From NCBI GenBank assembly GCA_016213675.1, contig JACQZW010000044.1, positions 1 to 64,000 on the forward strand: a stretch of 64,000 nucleotides of DNA. Direction: 5' to 3'. The translations under genes and the position numbers were made by a program. Below are positions 10,171-19,163 of the stretch, piece by piece. Positions within the stretch are counted from its first letter, which is position 1, and the number at the start of each line of letters is the position of its first letter. Below the pieces are notes generated by a model. It ran no database searches and was not told where the DNA came from. It saw only the letters and a list, made by a program, of their open reading frames with translations. This stretch comes from Acidobacteriota bacterium (GTDB lineage: Bacteria; Acidobacteriota; Thermoanaerobaculia; Thermoanaerobaculales; Thermoanaerobaculaceae).

Positions 10171-12048
10171 ATGGCCCCGAGGATCCTCGCGACTCCCGAT
10201 CTCGCCGACCGCGTCCCGCCCGAGGCCGTCACGGTGCGGCCCGGCGGTCCGGTCGATGGCGCCGTCGTGGTCACGAGCGCGGCCGCCCTCGTCGCCTGGA
10301 GCGAGGCAGCCGCGACGGACGCCGTCTGGATCGTCGTCGGCGAGGCGAGCGGCGACGCCGGCTTCCGGCCGTTCCTGCAGCTTCCCGGTACGGCTCCCGC
10401 GGCGGCGGTGCAGAGCGCCGTCGAGGCGGCAACCGAGAACCTGCTGCTCCGACAGCGCCTGGCCGAGCTCGAACGGGACCGCGCGATCGCCAACGAGAGG
10501 CAGCTCGATCTGGCCCGCGTCGGGATCGCCCTGACGGCCGAGCACGACCTCGATCGCCTGCTGCGGCTCATCCTGACCACCGCACGGGAGGCCGTCGGTG
10601 CCGATGCGGGCTCGCTCTACCTGATCGAGGAGTCCGACGGCAGCCGGCGACTCCGCTTCGTTCACGCGCAGAACGACTCGGTGCCGGCACAGCTCGCCAG
10701 CAGCACGATGCCGCTGGACCCGGGGTCGTTGGCCGGCTACGTGGCGCTGACCGGCGAACCGGTGACCGTCGAGGACGCGCACTGCCTGACGGCGGACCTC
10801 CCGTACCACCTCAACCTCGCGTTCGACCAAGCGACCGGCTACTACACGAGGTCGGTGCTGACCGCGCCGATGGCGACACGCGCCGGGGACGTCATCGGCG
10901 TCCTGCAGCTCATCAACCGGAAGATCGACCCGGCCGCGCGGATCCTCGACGCGGCCACCGCCGACGCGGCGGTCCGTCCGTTCGGGGCCGCCGAGGTGGC
11001 GGTCCTGCGTGCACTCGCGGCCCAGGCCGCGGTCGCGCTGGAGAACTCGCGGCTGGTGCAGGAGATCGAGCGCCTGTTCGAGGGGTTCGTGCGGGCCTCG
11101 GTGACGGCCATCGAGCAACGCGACCCGTCGACCTCGGGCCACTCGCTGCGGGTCGCGCACTACACGACCTCGCTCGCGCGCGCGGTCGAGCAGTCCCCGC
11201 TGCCGGCATTCGCCGGCTTGCGCTTCTCGCGCGACGACCTGACGCAGCTCCGCTACGCGGCGCTGCTCCACGACTTCGGCAAGGTCGGGGTGCGCGAGTC
11301 GGTACTCACCAAGGGCAGGAAGCTCGTCCCCGAGCGGCTGGCGCTGGTCCAGGAGCGTTTCCGCCACGCCCTCCGCGCCCGTGAGGCCGCGCTGCTCCGC
11401 CAGGTGCTGCACACGCTGGTGACGACCGGTCGCGCAGCCACGAGCGAGGACCTCTCGAGGGTCGCGGTGGCGATGGACGAGGTCCTCCGCAGCCTCGACC
11501 AGAACCTCGCCGCCGTGCTGATCGCCAACGAGCCGTCGGTCCTGGAGTCGGCCACCTCGCACCTCCTCTCCCAGGTGGCCCAGGATCGCTTCCCGGCGGA
11601 GGACGACGGCGAGCTCCCGTACCTGCTCCCCGAGGAACTGCGGGCGCTGTCCGTGCCGAAGGGCTCGCTGGACGAGGAGGAACGCCGCGAGATGGAGTCG
11701 CACGTGGTGCACTCGTACCAGTTCCTCCTCACCCTGCCCTGGCCGAAGCGCTACGCGCGGGTCCCGAGCCTGGCCTACGGGCACCACGAGAAGCTGAACG
11801 GCCGCGGTTACCCGAATCGCCTGGTCGCCGAGCAGATCCCTCCCGAGGTCAGGATGATGACGGTCTCGGACATCTACGACGCGCTGGCGGCCGCCGACCG
11901 ACCCTACAAGCGGGCCGTCTCGCCGGAGCGGGCCTTGTCGATCCTGGAGGACGAGGCGAAGCGGGGCTTCCTCGACGCCGACCTGGTCCGGGTCTTCATC
12001 GACGCCAAGGTGTTCGCCCGCCCCATCGCGGACCCGCTCGCCGTGTAG
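10171..12048 (+). CDS. GAF-HD-GYP protein, probable cyclic-di-GMP phosphodiesterase with an insertion
   Basis: A 625-residue cytosolic signalling protein. Residues about 1-85 form an uncharacterised N-terminal domain, 85-110 a helical linker, and 115-290 a GAF sensor domain. From about 305 there is an HD-GYP output domain: SGHSLRVAHYT, the metal-binding HDFGKVGV near 366, and HHEKLNGRGYP near 537. HD-GYP enzymes hydrolyse cyclic di-GMP using a di- or tri-iron centre. The two hallmark motifs are normally about 55-65 residues apart, but here about 170 residues separate them because of an extra helical segment (about 395-510). All visible catalytic residues remain, so activity is likely. Confidence 0.88.
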   Translation: MAPRILATPDLADRVPPEAVTVRPGGPVDGAVVVTSAAALVAWSEAAATDAVWIVVGEASGDAGFRPFLQLPGTAPAAAVQSAVEAATENLLLRQRLAELERDRAIANERQLDLARVGIALTAEHDLDRLLRLILTTAREAVGADAGSLYLIEESDGSRRLRFVHAQNDSVPAQLASSTMPLDPGSLAGYVALTGEPVTVEDAHCLTADLPYHLNLAFDQATGYYTRSVLTAPMATRAGDVIGVLQLINRKIDPAARILDAATADAAVRPFGAAEVAVLRALAAQAAVALENSRLVQEIERLFEGFVRASVTAIEQRDPSTSGHSLRVAHYTTSLARAVEQSPLPAFAGLRFSRDDLTQLRYAALLHDFGKVGVRESVLTKGRKLVPERLALVQERFRHALRAREAALLRQVLHTLVTTGRAATSEDLSRVAVAMDEVLRSLDQNLAAVLIANEPSVLESATSHLLSQVAQDRFPAEDDGELPYLLPEELRALSVPKGSLDEEERREMESHVVHSYQFLLTLPWPKRYARVPSLAYGHHEKLNGRGYPNRLVAEQIPPEVRMMTVSDIYDALAAADRPYKRAVSPERALSILEDEAKRGFLDADLVRVFIDAKVFARPIADPLAV

Positions 12049-12103
12049 CGGCCGCCCCGGCGCTCGGGGCGCGGGCGCCCCCGCCCGCGGCCGATCCAGC
12101 GCT

Positions 12104-12763
12104 TCAGAACCTGATCGCGCCGAGCGTCGTGAGCCCGGCTCCGAGCGCCACGAGGACGACGCCCATTGCCCTGGTCACGAGTTGCTCGGCGCGCGGCGAC
12201 AGCAGCGTCCTGCCGTGATGCAGGGCCCACAGGAGCGGGATGTACCAGGCGACGACGCCGGCGATGAGCGCCCCGAGCATCCACGCCATGCCCGGCGCGC
12301 CGTGCGTGCGCGCGGCCTCGACGAAGGCCAGCCCCGCCGTCACCCACCAGATCCAGTAGTGCGGATTGCCCGCCGCTACGGCCAGGCCGAGGGCGAGGTC
12401 GCCCACGGCGCTGCGCGCGTCGATCTCCTCGAGGCGGCGCTTCTTCCGGCGCGGCGCCGGCCTGGTCCGGATGGCCGAGATCCCGCCCCAGAGCAGCGCG
12501 AGCCCACCGACGATCTCGACGATCGGGAGCGCCCCGACGCGCCGGAGGACCGGAGCCGCGCCGGCGGCCAGCGCGACGAAGAGGGCCACGTCGAGACACG
12601 TCACGCCGACGAGGAACCACACCGCGGCGGAGAGGTTGTGGGCGATCGCCAGACGCGATGCGACCAGGGTGATTGGCCCGGGCACGGCGACGGTGGCGAG
12701 GGAGACCAGGAACGCCGTGGCGACCAGCGCCGGAAGCGACAGGGGAAGGGTCAGGTGGTCCAA
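12104..12763 (-). CDS. LysE/RhtB-family exporter
   Basis: A 219-residue membrane protein with about six hydrophobic helices. The family-typical first helix and loop appear as VSLATVAVPGPITLVASR, and GNPHYWIWWVTAGLAF matches the conserved second half. LysE/RhtB proteins export amino acids or related metabolites; the substrate is not predictable. The start is TTG 12763, twelve bases after the adenosine-kinase gene stop on the same strand, so both are probably co-transcribed. A charged cytoplasmic loop (PRRKKRRLEEIDAR) is unusually basic. Nothing looks truncated. Confidence 0.85.
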   Translation of the reverse strand: MDHLTLPLSLPALVATAFLVSLATVAVPGPITLVASRLAIAHNLSAAVWFLVGVTCLDVALFVALAAGAAPVLRRVGALPIVEIVGGLALLWGGISAIRTRPAPRRKKRRLEEIDARSAVGDLALGLAVAAGNPHYWIWWVTAGLAFVEAARTHGAPGMAWMLGALIAGVVAWYIPLLWALHHGRTLLSPRAEQLVTRAMGVVLVALGAGLTTLGAIRF

Positions 12764-12775
12764 GATCAGCCCGGG

Positions 12776-13261
12776 CTACCCGAGCTTGTAACCGATCTTA
12801 CGCAGGAAGGAGATCCTCGCCGCCACGTCGTCGGGGCCCTCGACCCCCCTGGGCGACACGCCGTCGACCACCCCGAGGATGGCTCGGCCGGTCTCGGTCT
12901 CGGCGACCACGACCTCGGCCGGGTTGGCCGTCGCACAGTAGATTCGGCACACTTCGGGGACCGCCTTGAGCGTGTTGAGGATGCTGACCGGGAACCCGTT
13001 GTCGAGGAAGACGAAGAAGCTGTGACCGGCGCCGACCGCCTGGGCGTTCTTCACCGCGAGGGCGATCAACCCCTCGTCGTTGCCCGACCGTCGGACCAGC
13101 GCCGGGCCGGACGACTCGCAAAACGCGATGCCGAAGCGGAGGTGCGGCGCCGTCGTGGCGATCGCCTCGTGCAAGTCCTCGACGGTCTTGATGAAGTGCG
13201 ACTGGCCGAGCACGAAGTTCGTCGCCTCCGGCTTCTCGATCTCGACGGTGAAGATGTTCAT
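12776..13261 (-). CDS. Adenosine-specific kinase family protein (DUF355)
   Basis: A 161-residue protein matching the compact adenosine-specific kinase/DUF355 family over its full length: FVLGQSHFIKTVEDLHEA, FGIAFCESSGPALVRRSGND, and the C-terminal GVVDGVSPRGVEG with RISFLRKIGYKLG. The name comes from a structural study of a thermophile member; the physiological role is not well settled. The family is common in archaea and thermophilic bacteria, a small hint about lifestyle. A GGAGG ribosome-binding site lies about six bases before the ATG. The LysE gene follows closely. No signal peptide or membrane segment. Confidence 0.87.
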   Translation of the reverse strand: MNIFTVEIEKPEATNFVLGQSHFIKTVEDLHEAIATTAPHLRFGIAFCESSGPALVRRSGNDEGLIALAVKNAQAVGAGHSFFVFLDNGFPVSILNTLKAVPEVCRIYCATANPAEVVVAETETGRAILGVVDGVSPRGVEGPDDVAARISFLRKIGYKLG

Positions 13262-13316
13262 TCAGACCTCCTCAGGTGTCGGCAACTGCGCCCGGCGGCC
13301 GACTCCGTCTGCCGGC

Positions 13317-15461
13317 TCACGGCGCGCCGGCGACCTTCACCACCGCGGTCGCCGATGCCTTCGCCAGCAACACCATGAGCTCCGGCGAGAGACGGGCCTG
13401 CTCGACAGCCGACGGTTCGTCGAGTCCGGCCTCGGCGCCGCCGAGCCGGATGACGAGCGCCGGGATCCGCCGGGACGTCGCCGGGATCACGCCCGTGTGG
13501 TCGACGTCGACGATTGCGGTCCGCCTCGGGGTGAGGCCGGCGGCACGGAGGACCCCTGCGACGCTGGAAACCAGTTGATCCGACTCGGGGGCAGCCGCCA
13601 GGGTCACCGAGAGGTGCCGCGGCCACGGCTCGGGGATGCCGACCCTCTCGAGCTCGATCCACGCCGAGGCCTTGCCCTGGAGCTCGGAGAGCAGCGCGTC
13701 GGCCCCGGCGTGTCCGTGATACCCGCCCCCGAGGAGGGCAACCACGACCGGTGCCCGATGCGGCGCGCGGGCGACGGCGGCGGCTGCCTCGAGCGCGACC
13801 GCCACTCCGGACGCGTTGTCGTCGAGGTTGAGGGCGCGGAGGTAGCTGTCGTCGAGGCGACTGCGCGCCCCGTCCCAGTGGGCCGCAAGCACGACCGGCC
13901 ACCTTCGGGGGTCCCGTCCCGGTAGCTCGATGAGCACGTTGTGCCAGTCCTGGCGGAGGTCCCCGGGGGCGAGGCGTAGGAACGAGGTCAGCCGCGAGGT
14001 GAGCCCCCGGTACTGAGCCTCCTCCTTGAGCGCCCGCACCACGTCAGCCGCCGCCGGCGACCACGCGTAGCGCGTCGAGAACGGCGGTGTCGCCTCACCT
14101 CCCGCCTGGCCTCCGAGGCGGGCGACGGTGGTGGACAGTCGCGTGCGTGCGGCGTTCCCGCCGTCGGGCAATTGCCCGCGAAGGAGCTCGATGAAGCCGT
14201 CGCGGGCGCGATCGGCCGCCACCTGGGGAACCCAGCCGAGCCCCCACTGGAGCGTGACGCGCCTGCGGTCGAGGCCGTACTCGTCGGCCGGTACCGGGAC
14301 GACCGCCACCAGCAACGCGTCGCCGGCGTGCAGCGCCTCCAGGTCCAGCTTGGCGATCCCGCCGGCCTCGAAGTCGAGGGGCAGTTGTTGATCGGGGCCG
14401 TTGCGGCGGAGGAGCACGGCGCGGCCGAGCCATCGGGCCCGCGGGTCGCCGCGCAGGGTGAGCGGGAGCGACCGTTCCCGGTCGGCCTCGATGAGCAGGT
14501 AGGCCATCCCTCCCACGCCGACCAGGGTCTGACCGGACGTGGGCCGGGAGGCGAGGAGGTGTGCGACCGGGGTGGGCCTCGGGGGCGTGACCCGGCGGAA
14601 CGCGAAGCGACCGTCCCCGAGACCTGGGTCGTCGAGCCAACAGGCCAACGCGAAGTCGGCCAGGGCCTCGAAATCGCCGAGTCCGCCGGCGACCCCTCCG
14701 CCCGCGGTCGCAAGCGCCGCCGGGCCTGGCTCCATCGAGGTGACCAGCGCCGTCAGGCCGGGATCGCCGAGTCGTTCGTGCAGGTACTGGACGAAGAGCT
14801 GCGGCCAGCCGTGCGGGCTCCACGGGTCGCCGGGAGAGGGGGCCGCCGCGAGGGGGTCGTCCTCGCCCCACAGGAGGCGCGCGGGTGCCACGCCGCACGA
14901 GAAGGCCGCGTGACGGCCGACGACCGCGGCCCACGATGTCTCGGCAGGATCGCGCGCGGTGTGGAGCAGCTCGTGGAAGACCCGGGCCAGCACCGCGAGG
15001 TTGGCGGCCGCCCGGTTTCCCTGGCCGCGGAACGCGAGGTAGAGGATCTCGGCCTGGTTCGAGTGGAACCCGCGGGCCAGCGCCTCGGCCTCGCGCATTC
15101 CGTCGAAGCGGAAGTAGTGGCCTTGCCCGTGCGAGAGCGCGGTCAGCAGCACGATCACTTTGCCGTTGCCGTCGAGGTCCGGACAGGGGCCGAAGAGGGC
15201 GACCTGACGCGGGTAGATCACATCGTCGAAGACCCCAATGGCGGACTCGACCTGCGCCCGCTCCTCGTCCGCTCCGGCTGCGGAGAAGACATAGCCCTTC
15301 TCACGGTAGACCACGATGCTGCGGCCCTCGCCGACGCGCTCGGCGGCGACGGCGGTCTGGACCGGGTGCTGGGCAAGCCCTGGATCGACCTTCCAGAACG
15401 TTCGCTCGTCCGCATGGGCGATCGCGGCGGCGGCGAGGAGCAGCAGGGCAAGGCTCTTCAT
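13317..15461 (-). CDS. Secreted two-part metallopeptidase-like protein; M28-like half lacks the Glu pair
   Basis: A 714-residue exported protein with a signal peptide (about 1-18). The N-terminal half resembles hyicolysin/M30-like metallopeptidases, with FDDVIYPRQVALFGPCPDLDGNG and a zinc-binding HELLH at about 163-167. The C-terminal 200 residues resemble an M28 aminopeptidase. AAHWDG near 528, NLDDNASG near 547 and HTGVIP near 655 fit metal-ligand positions. The adjacent glutamates of M28 (catalytic base plus ligand) are replaced by GGG near 578-580. The M28-like half is therefore probably catalytically dead while the N-terminal half may be active. TACACT followed by a GGAGAAAG-type site precedes the ATG. 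Confidence 0.72.
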   Translation of the reverse strand: MKSLALLLLAAAAIAHADERTFWKVDPGLAQHPVQTAVAAERVGEGRSIVVYREKGYVFSAAGADEERAQVESAIGVFDDVIYPRQVALFGPCPDLDGNGKVIVLLTALSHGQGHYFRFDGMREAEALARGFHSNQAEILYLAFRGQGNRAAANLAVLARVFHELLHTARDPAETSWAAVVGRHAAFSCGVAPARLLWGEDDPLAAAPSPGDPWSPHGWPQLFVQYLHERLGDPGLTALVTSMEPGPAALATAGGGVAGGLGDFEALADFALACWLDDPGLGDGRFAFRRVTPPRPTPVAHLLASRPTSGQTLVGVGGMAYLLIEADRERSLPLTLRGDPRARWLGRAVLLRRNGPDQQLPLDFEAGGIAKLDLEALHAGDALLVAVVPVPADEYGLDRRRVTLQWGLGWVPQVAADRARDGFIELLRGQLPDGGNAARTRLSTTVARLGGQAGGEATPPFSTRYAWSPAAADVVRALKEEAQYRGLTSRLTSFLRLAPGDLRQDWHNVLIELPGRDPRRWPVVLAAHWDGARSRLDDSYLRALNLDDNASGVAVALEAAAAVARAPHRAPVVVALLGGGYHGHAGADALLSELQGKASAWIELERVGIPEPWPRHLSVTLAAAPESDQLVSSVAGVLRAAGLTPRRTAIVDVDHTGVIPATSRRIPALVIRLGGAEAGLDEPSAVEQARLSPELMVLLAKASATAVVKVAGAP

Positions 15462-15547
15462 GGGCTTTCTCCGCGTTCCGGCTCTCCGAGTGTAGGTGGC
15501 ACCGTCAGGCGCCGCAAGGGTGAGCCCGTGGCGGTCGCGGCGTGGGG

Positions 15548-15553
15548 TACACT
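15548..15553 (+). promoter_or_regulatory. Candidate -10 hexamer TACACT before the DUF2298 operon
   Basis: TACACT lies nine bases before GTG 15563 with no Shine-Dalgarno sequence between them. It is probably the promoter of the three-gene glycosylation operon and argues for GTG 15563 (or ATG 15569) over GTG 15542. Confidence 0.4.
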
Positions 15554-15562
15554 TCTGGCTGC

Positions 15563-17611
15563 GTGACGATGGTCATTCAGGGGCTGCTCTGGTACGCGCT
15601 GGTCCTGTTTCTCGGTCTTCTGGCGCACGGGACCTTGCGACGCTGGGGCTTCGGTGCCGGCGCGGCGCTGGCCACCTGTCGGGTGGTGGGGCTGGCTTCG
15701 GGGGCGTGGGTGGCGTGGATGGCCGGCAACCTCGGTCTGACCCACTGGTGGTGGGTCGCCTTCGTGCCCCTCGCGTTCATGGCCTTCTGGGGCCGCCGGA
15801 TGTGGCGCGGCGTGAACTGGCGCGCGTTCGTCGAGCCCGAGGCGGTCGGGCTCGCGGCCTTCTCCCTGCTGGCGTGGCTCCGTCTCACCGGAATGTGGGT
15901 GCGCGGCACCGAGAAGCCCATGGACCTGGCGATCCTGTCGACGCTGCTCCGCCCGGGGACGTTCCCGCCGGGCGACCCTTGGTTGGCGGGCGAGGTCCTG
16001 CCGTACTACTACTGGGGGTTCATGCCGTGGACCCTGCCGGCCAAGATCATCGGGCTGGCCCCGGACCTCGTCTTCAACCTCCTGGTGCCGACGCTCGCGG
16101 CGGTGACCGCACAGGCGGCGTGGGCGCTGGTCCGATCGCTCGGGGGCGGGCGGCGGGCAGCTCTCTCCGGGGCGTTCCTGGCGGTCTTCGCCGGCACGCC
16201 GGAAGGCTGGAAGCAGCTCCTGGCCGGGACGGCGCTCGGAACCACGGACATGTGGCACGCCTCGCGCCAGATTACCGACACCATCACGGAGTTTCCGCTC
16301 TTCACATTCCATCTCGGCGACCTCCACCCGCACCTCCTGGCGATCCCGCTGATCCTGGTCACGCTGGTCCTCGCCCGCTCTTGGGGCCAGCCGCCGGAAA
16401 GCGGCGCCGGCAGGGTGCCGCTCCCGGCGCTGGCGCTTCTCTACGGCGCCTGCGGCGCGGCGAACCCGTGGTGCGCGATCCCGGTCGGGATCGGTGTCGC
16501 GCTGCTGGCGCTCGGACGGGTCGACGGCTTCGCCTGGCCCCGCGGCGACGCCGTCCGTCTCTGGCTCCGCCTCATCGCGGTCGGGGCGTTGGGCTGGTTG
16601 CTCTACGTGCTCTTCTGGGTGAGCTACCACCCGCCGTTCAAGGGGATGGGCCTGGTCCACACGCCGACCCGCTGGGACGAGCTCGCGCTGTTCCTGGGAG
16701 GGGTTCTCCTCGCTCCGATGGTCGTGGCCTGGGTGATGGCCCGGCGCTGGGGGGGCCTGGACGCGGCGCGGCGCCAGCTCGGGCGGGCAGCCCTGTTGGC
16801 CTCGGTCGTGGCCATCGCGCTGGCGACGGGCAGCGTCGGCCTCGGCCTCGCGCTCGTGATGGCGCTCGTCTTCCTCGTCGGAACCGTCCGGGGCCTGGCC
16901 CGCCGGGCCCGGCCGGTGTGGGCACTCACGATGCTCCCCCTTGTCCTGGTGGCGGTGATGGAGACGATCTACCTCAAGGATCCCTACGGCGAGCAGTTCT
17001 ACCGGATGAACACGGTCTTCAAGGCGTCCCATCTGGCGTTCACGCTGCTCGCCGTGCTCTCGCCGGCGCTGCTGGGCTGGCTGGTGAGGCGGCGGCCGGC
17101 CCTCGCCACGGCAGCTCTCGCGATCCTCCTGGCCAGCGGGCTGCCGCAACTGCTGGCGCTCGCCAAGGGTGCCGCGCAGGCCGAGGCCAGGGGCTGGCAC
17201 GGGCTGGGCTGGACCGGTCCGGGGGAAGTGGAAGCCGCCGCCTGGCTCCGCGGCCAACCCCGGGACGCGGTCCTCGTCGAGGCGGTGGGTGACGCGTACT
17301 CCGACGCCGCCCGGATGTCGGCGGCCTCCGGGGTGCCGGCCGTGCTCGGCTGGGACAACCATGAACGGGTGTGGCGCGGCGACGGGGCGGGCGGCGAGCT
17401 GGACCGCCGCAAGGCCCTGATCACGGAGCTGTACTCGTGCGGCGACGCCGCCCGCGTCCGGGAGATCGTGCGCCAGCTCGGCGCGGGCTACGTGGTGCTC
17501 GGAGCCGAGGAGCGGAAGCACTACCCGGAGGGCGGGCTCGAGGCCGTGCGACAGGCGGGAGAGACGGTCTTCAGCGCGGGCGAGTGCACCGTGGTCCGTT
17601 TCGGAGGTTAG
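15563..17611 (+). CDS. DUF2298-family polytopic membrane protein
   Basis: A protein of about 682 residues that is mostly membrane helices. It matches the DUF2298 family, including the tri-tyrosine segment VLPYYYWGFMPW that gives the family its YYY name, and HLGDLHPHLLAIP. The soluble C-terminal part ends with DAARMSAASGVPAVLGWDNHERVWRG. Family members are large glycosyltransferase-like membrane proteins of unknown reaction, found in chloroflexi, archaea and some acidobacteria. It starts an operon with an Agl23-like protein and a GT2, so it probably acts in envelope glycan or glycolipid assembly. GTG 15563 and ATG 15569 are both plausible starts. Confidence 0.85.
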   Translation: MTMVIQGLLWYALVLFLGLLAHGTLRRWGFGAGAALATCRVVGLASGAWVAWMAGNLGLTHWWWVAFVPLAFMAFWGRRMWRGVNWRAFVEPEAVGLAAFSLLAWLRLTGMWVRGTEKPMDLAILSTLLRPGTFPPGDPWLAGEVLPYYYWGFMPWTLPAKIIGLAPDLVFNLLVPTLAAVTAQAAWALVRSLGGGRRAALSGAFLAVFAGTPEGWKQLLAGTALGTTDMWHASRQITDTITEFPLFTFHLGDLHPHLLAIPLILVTLVLARSWGQPPESGAGRVPLPALALLYGACGAANPWCAIPVGIGVALLALGRVDGFAWPRGDAVRLWLRLIAVGALGWLLYVLFWVSYHPPFKGMGLVHTPTRWDELALFLGGVLLAPMVVAWVMARRWGGLDAARRQLGRAALLASVVAIALATGSVGLGLALVMALVFLVGTVRGLARRARPVWALTMLPLVLVAVMETIYLKDPYGEQFYRMNTVFKASHLAFTLLAVLSPALLGWLVRRRPALATAALAILLASGLPQLLALAKGAAQAEARGWHGLGWTGPGEVEAAAWLRGQPRDAVLVEAVGDAYSDAARMSAASGVPAVLGWDNHERVWRGDGAGGELDRRKALITELYSCGDAARVREIVRQLGAGYVVLGAEERKHYPEGGLEAVRQAGETVFSAGECTVVRFGG

Positions 17612-17615
17612 CGGG

Positions 17616-19163
17616 ATGGGTCGGCGCGAACGCTGGGCCTGGGCCGGGTTGCTGGTTTTCGCGCTGCTGCTCCGCTTGTGGGCGCTGGGCGACAAGCCGC
17701 CGCACCACGACGAGGCGGTCCACGCGCACTTCGCTCACGAGCTGCTTCACCAGGGGACCTACCGGTACGATCCCACCTACCACGGCCCGCTGCTGTTCTA
17801 CGTCATGGCGCCGCTGTTCGCGGTGTTCGGCGAGAGCGACGCCACCTCGCGGCTCTACCCGGCGCTCGCCGGCGTCGCGCTGGTGGCGCTGCCGCTCGCC
17901 CTGCGGCGCCGGGTCGGGGCGCGCACCGCCTGGTTCGCCGGGCTGATCTGCGCGATCTCGCCGACGTTCCTCTACTACTCGCGCTTCGCCCGGAACGAGC
18001 TGCCGGTCGCGCTCTTCACCGCCGCCGCGGGCGTCCTCTTCCTCCGCGTCCGGCGCGACGGCTGGAAGCCGCTGCCCTGGATCGGCGTCGCGGCCGCGCT
18101 CCACGCGATCTCCAAGGAGACCTTCTACGTCACGCTGCCACTGGTGACCGTCGCGGCCCTGGCGGTGGCGTTCCACCGCGGGTTCTGGGACAGCCTGGAG
18201 CGCGGCGTGCACTGGCTCCGCCTCCACTCGCGACCGGTGGCGACGGGTGTCCTGTGGTTCTTCGTCATCACCATGACCGCCTACACCTTCGTCTTCATTC
18301 ACCCCGAGGACTTCTTCTTCCCGGGCAAGGCGATCATGTACTGGTACGGGCAGCACAAGGTGGAGCGCGTCGGCGGGCCGTGGTTCTACCACCTGCCGCG
18401 GCTCGCGCTCTACGAGTTCCTCCCGATCGTCGCCGCGCTGGCCTGGGGCGCGCGCCGGTGGCGCCGGCTGCGGCCGGTGGAGGTGTTCTGCCTCGCCTGG
18501 GGGATCGCGAGCGTCGCGATGTACTGCTACCTGGGCGAGAAGGTGCCCTGGCTGGCGGTTCACCAGGTGCTCCCGTTCATCCTGCTCGGGGCCATGCAGC
18601 TTTCCCGCGCGTTCGGCCCGCGCGGGCGCTGGTGGTCTCGAAGCCTCGCGGCCCTCGGGCTTGCCGGTACGATGTGGTCGGCCGTCGCGCTCAGCTTCGT
18701 CTACCCGACCGTCACCACGTCGGATCCGCACGCCGAGCTGATGGTGTTCGTGCAGACCACACCGGAGGCCGGCGAGCTCGCCCGGCACGGCATCGCGCTG
18801 GCGAAGCAGACGGCCGACGACCCGATCGCTGCGGTGGACGGCGAGGGAGCCTGGCCGCTGTCGTGGAGCTGGCGCAACCTCAAGGTGTTCTGGAGCGTTC
18901 CCGGCGAGGGGATGCGGCCACCGCTGGTGGTCTGCGACGCGGCGAACGAGGAGAAGGTGACTGCCGCGCTCGGCGAGGGCTACACGATGCGGCACGTCCC
19001 GCTGCGTGCCTGGTGGGTGGAGACCTACGACATGACTCCCTGGGAGCTCGTGCGGTGGTTCGTGACCCGGCGCGCCTGGTCGCCGATCGGCGCCACCGAG
19101 GTCACGGTCTTCGAGCGGCCGCTGGAGCCCCAGGAGCCGGAAAGCCCGAAAGAGGAACCGTGA
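17616..19163 (+). CDS. Agl23-like GT39/GT83-type membrane glycosyltransferase (TIGR03663-like)
   Basis: A 515-residue membrane protein. The first periplasmic loop has PPHHDEAVHAHFAHELL, the acidic motif position typical of GT-C enzymes that use lipid-linked sugars, followed by YDPTYHGPLLFYVMAPLF. These features match the family annotated as flippase activity-associated protein Agl23, which sits beside DUF2298 proteins in archaea and some bacteria. About 9-11 membrane helices cover residues 10-360, with a soluble C-terminal domain. The gene starts four bases after the DUF2298 stop, and its stop overlaps the GT2 start. It probably transfers a sugar from a polyprenyl-phosphate donor made by the neighbouring GT2. 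Confidence 0.83.
   Translation: MGRRERWAWAGLLVFALLLRLWALGDKPPHHDEAVHAHFAHELLHQGTYRYDPTYHGPLLFYVMAPLFAVFGESDATSRLYPALAGVALVALPLALRRRVGARTAWFAGLICAISPTFLYYSRFARNELPVALFTAAAGVLFLRVRRDGWKPLPWIGVAAALHAISKETFYVTLPLVTVAALAVAFHRGFWDSLERGVHWLRLHSRPVATGVLWFFVITMTAYTFVFIHPEDFFFPGKAIMYWYGQHKVERVGGPWFYHLPRLALYEFLPIVAALAWGARRWRRLRPVEVFCLAWGIASVAMYCYLGEKVPWLAVHQVLPFILLGAMQLSRAFGPRGRWWSRSLAALGLAGTMWSAVALSFVYPTVTTSDPHAELMVFVQTTPEAGELARHGIALAKQTADDPIAAVDGEGAWPLSWSWRNLKVFWSVPGEGMRPPLVVCDAANEEKVTAALGEGYTMRHVPLRAWWVETYDMTPWELVRWFVTRRAWSPIGATEVTVFERPLEPQEPESPKEEP

Noticed and set aside
12049..12103. GC-rich inverted words between the HD-GYP and LysE genes
   Set aside because: Several short GC palindromes occur but none forms a clear stem longer than the background expected at this composition.
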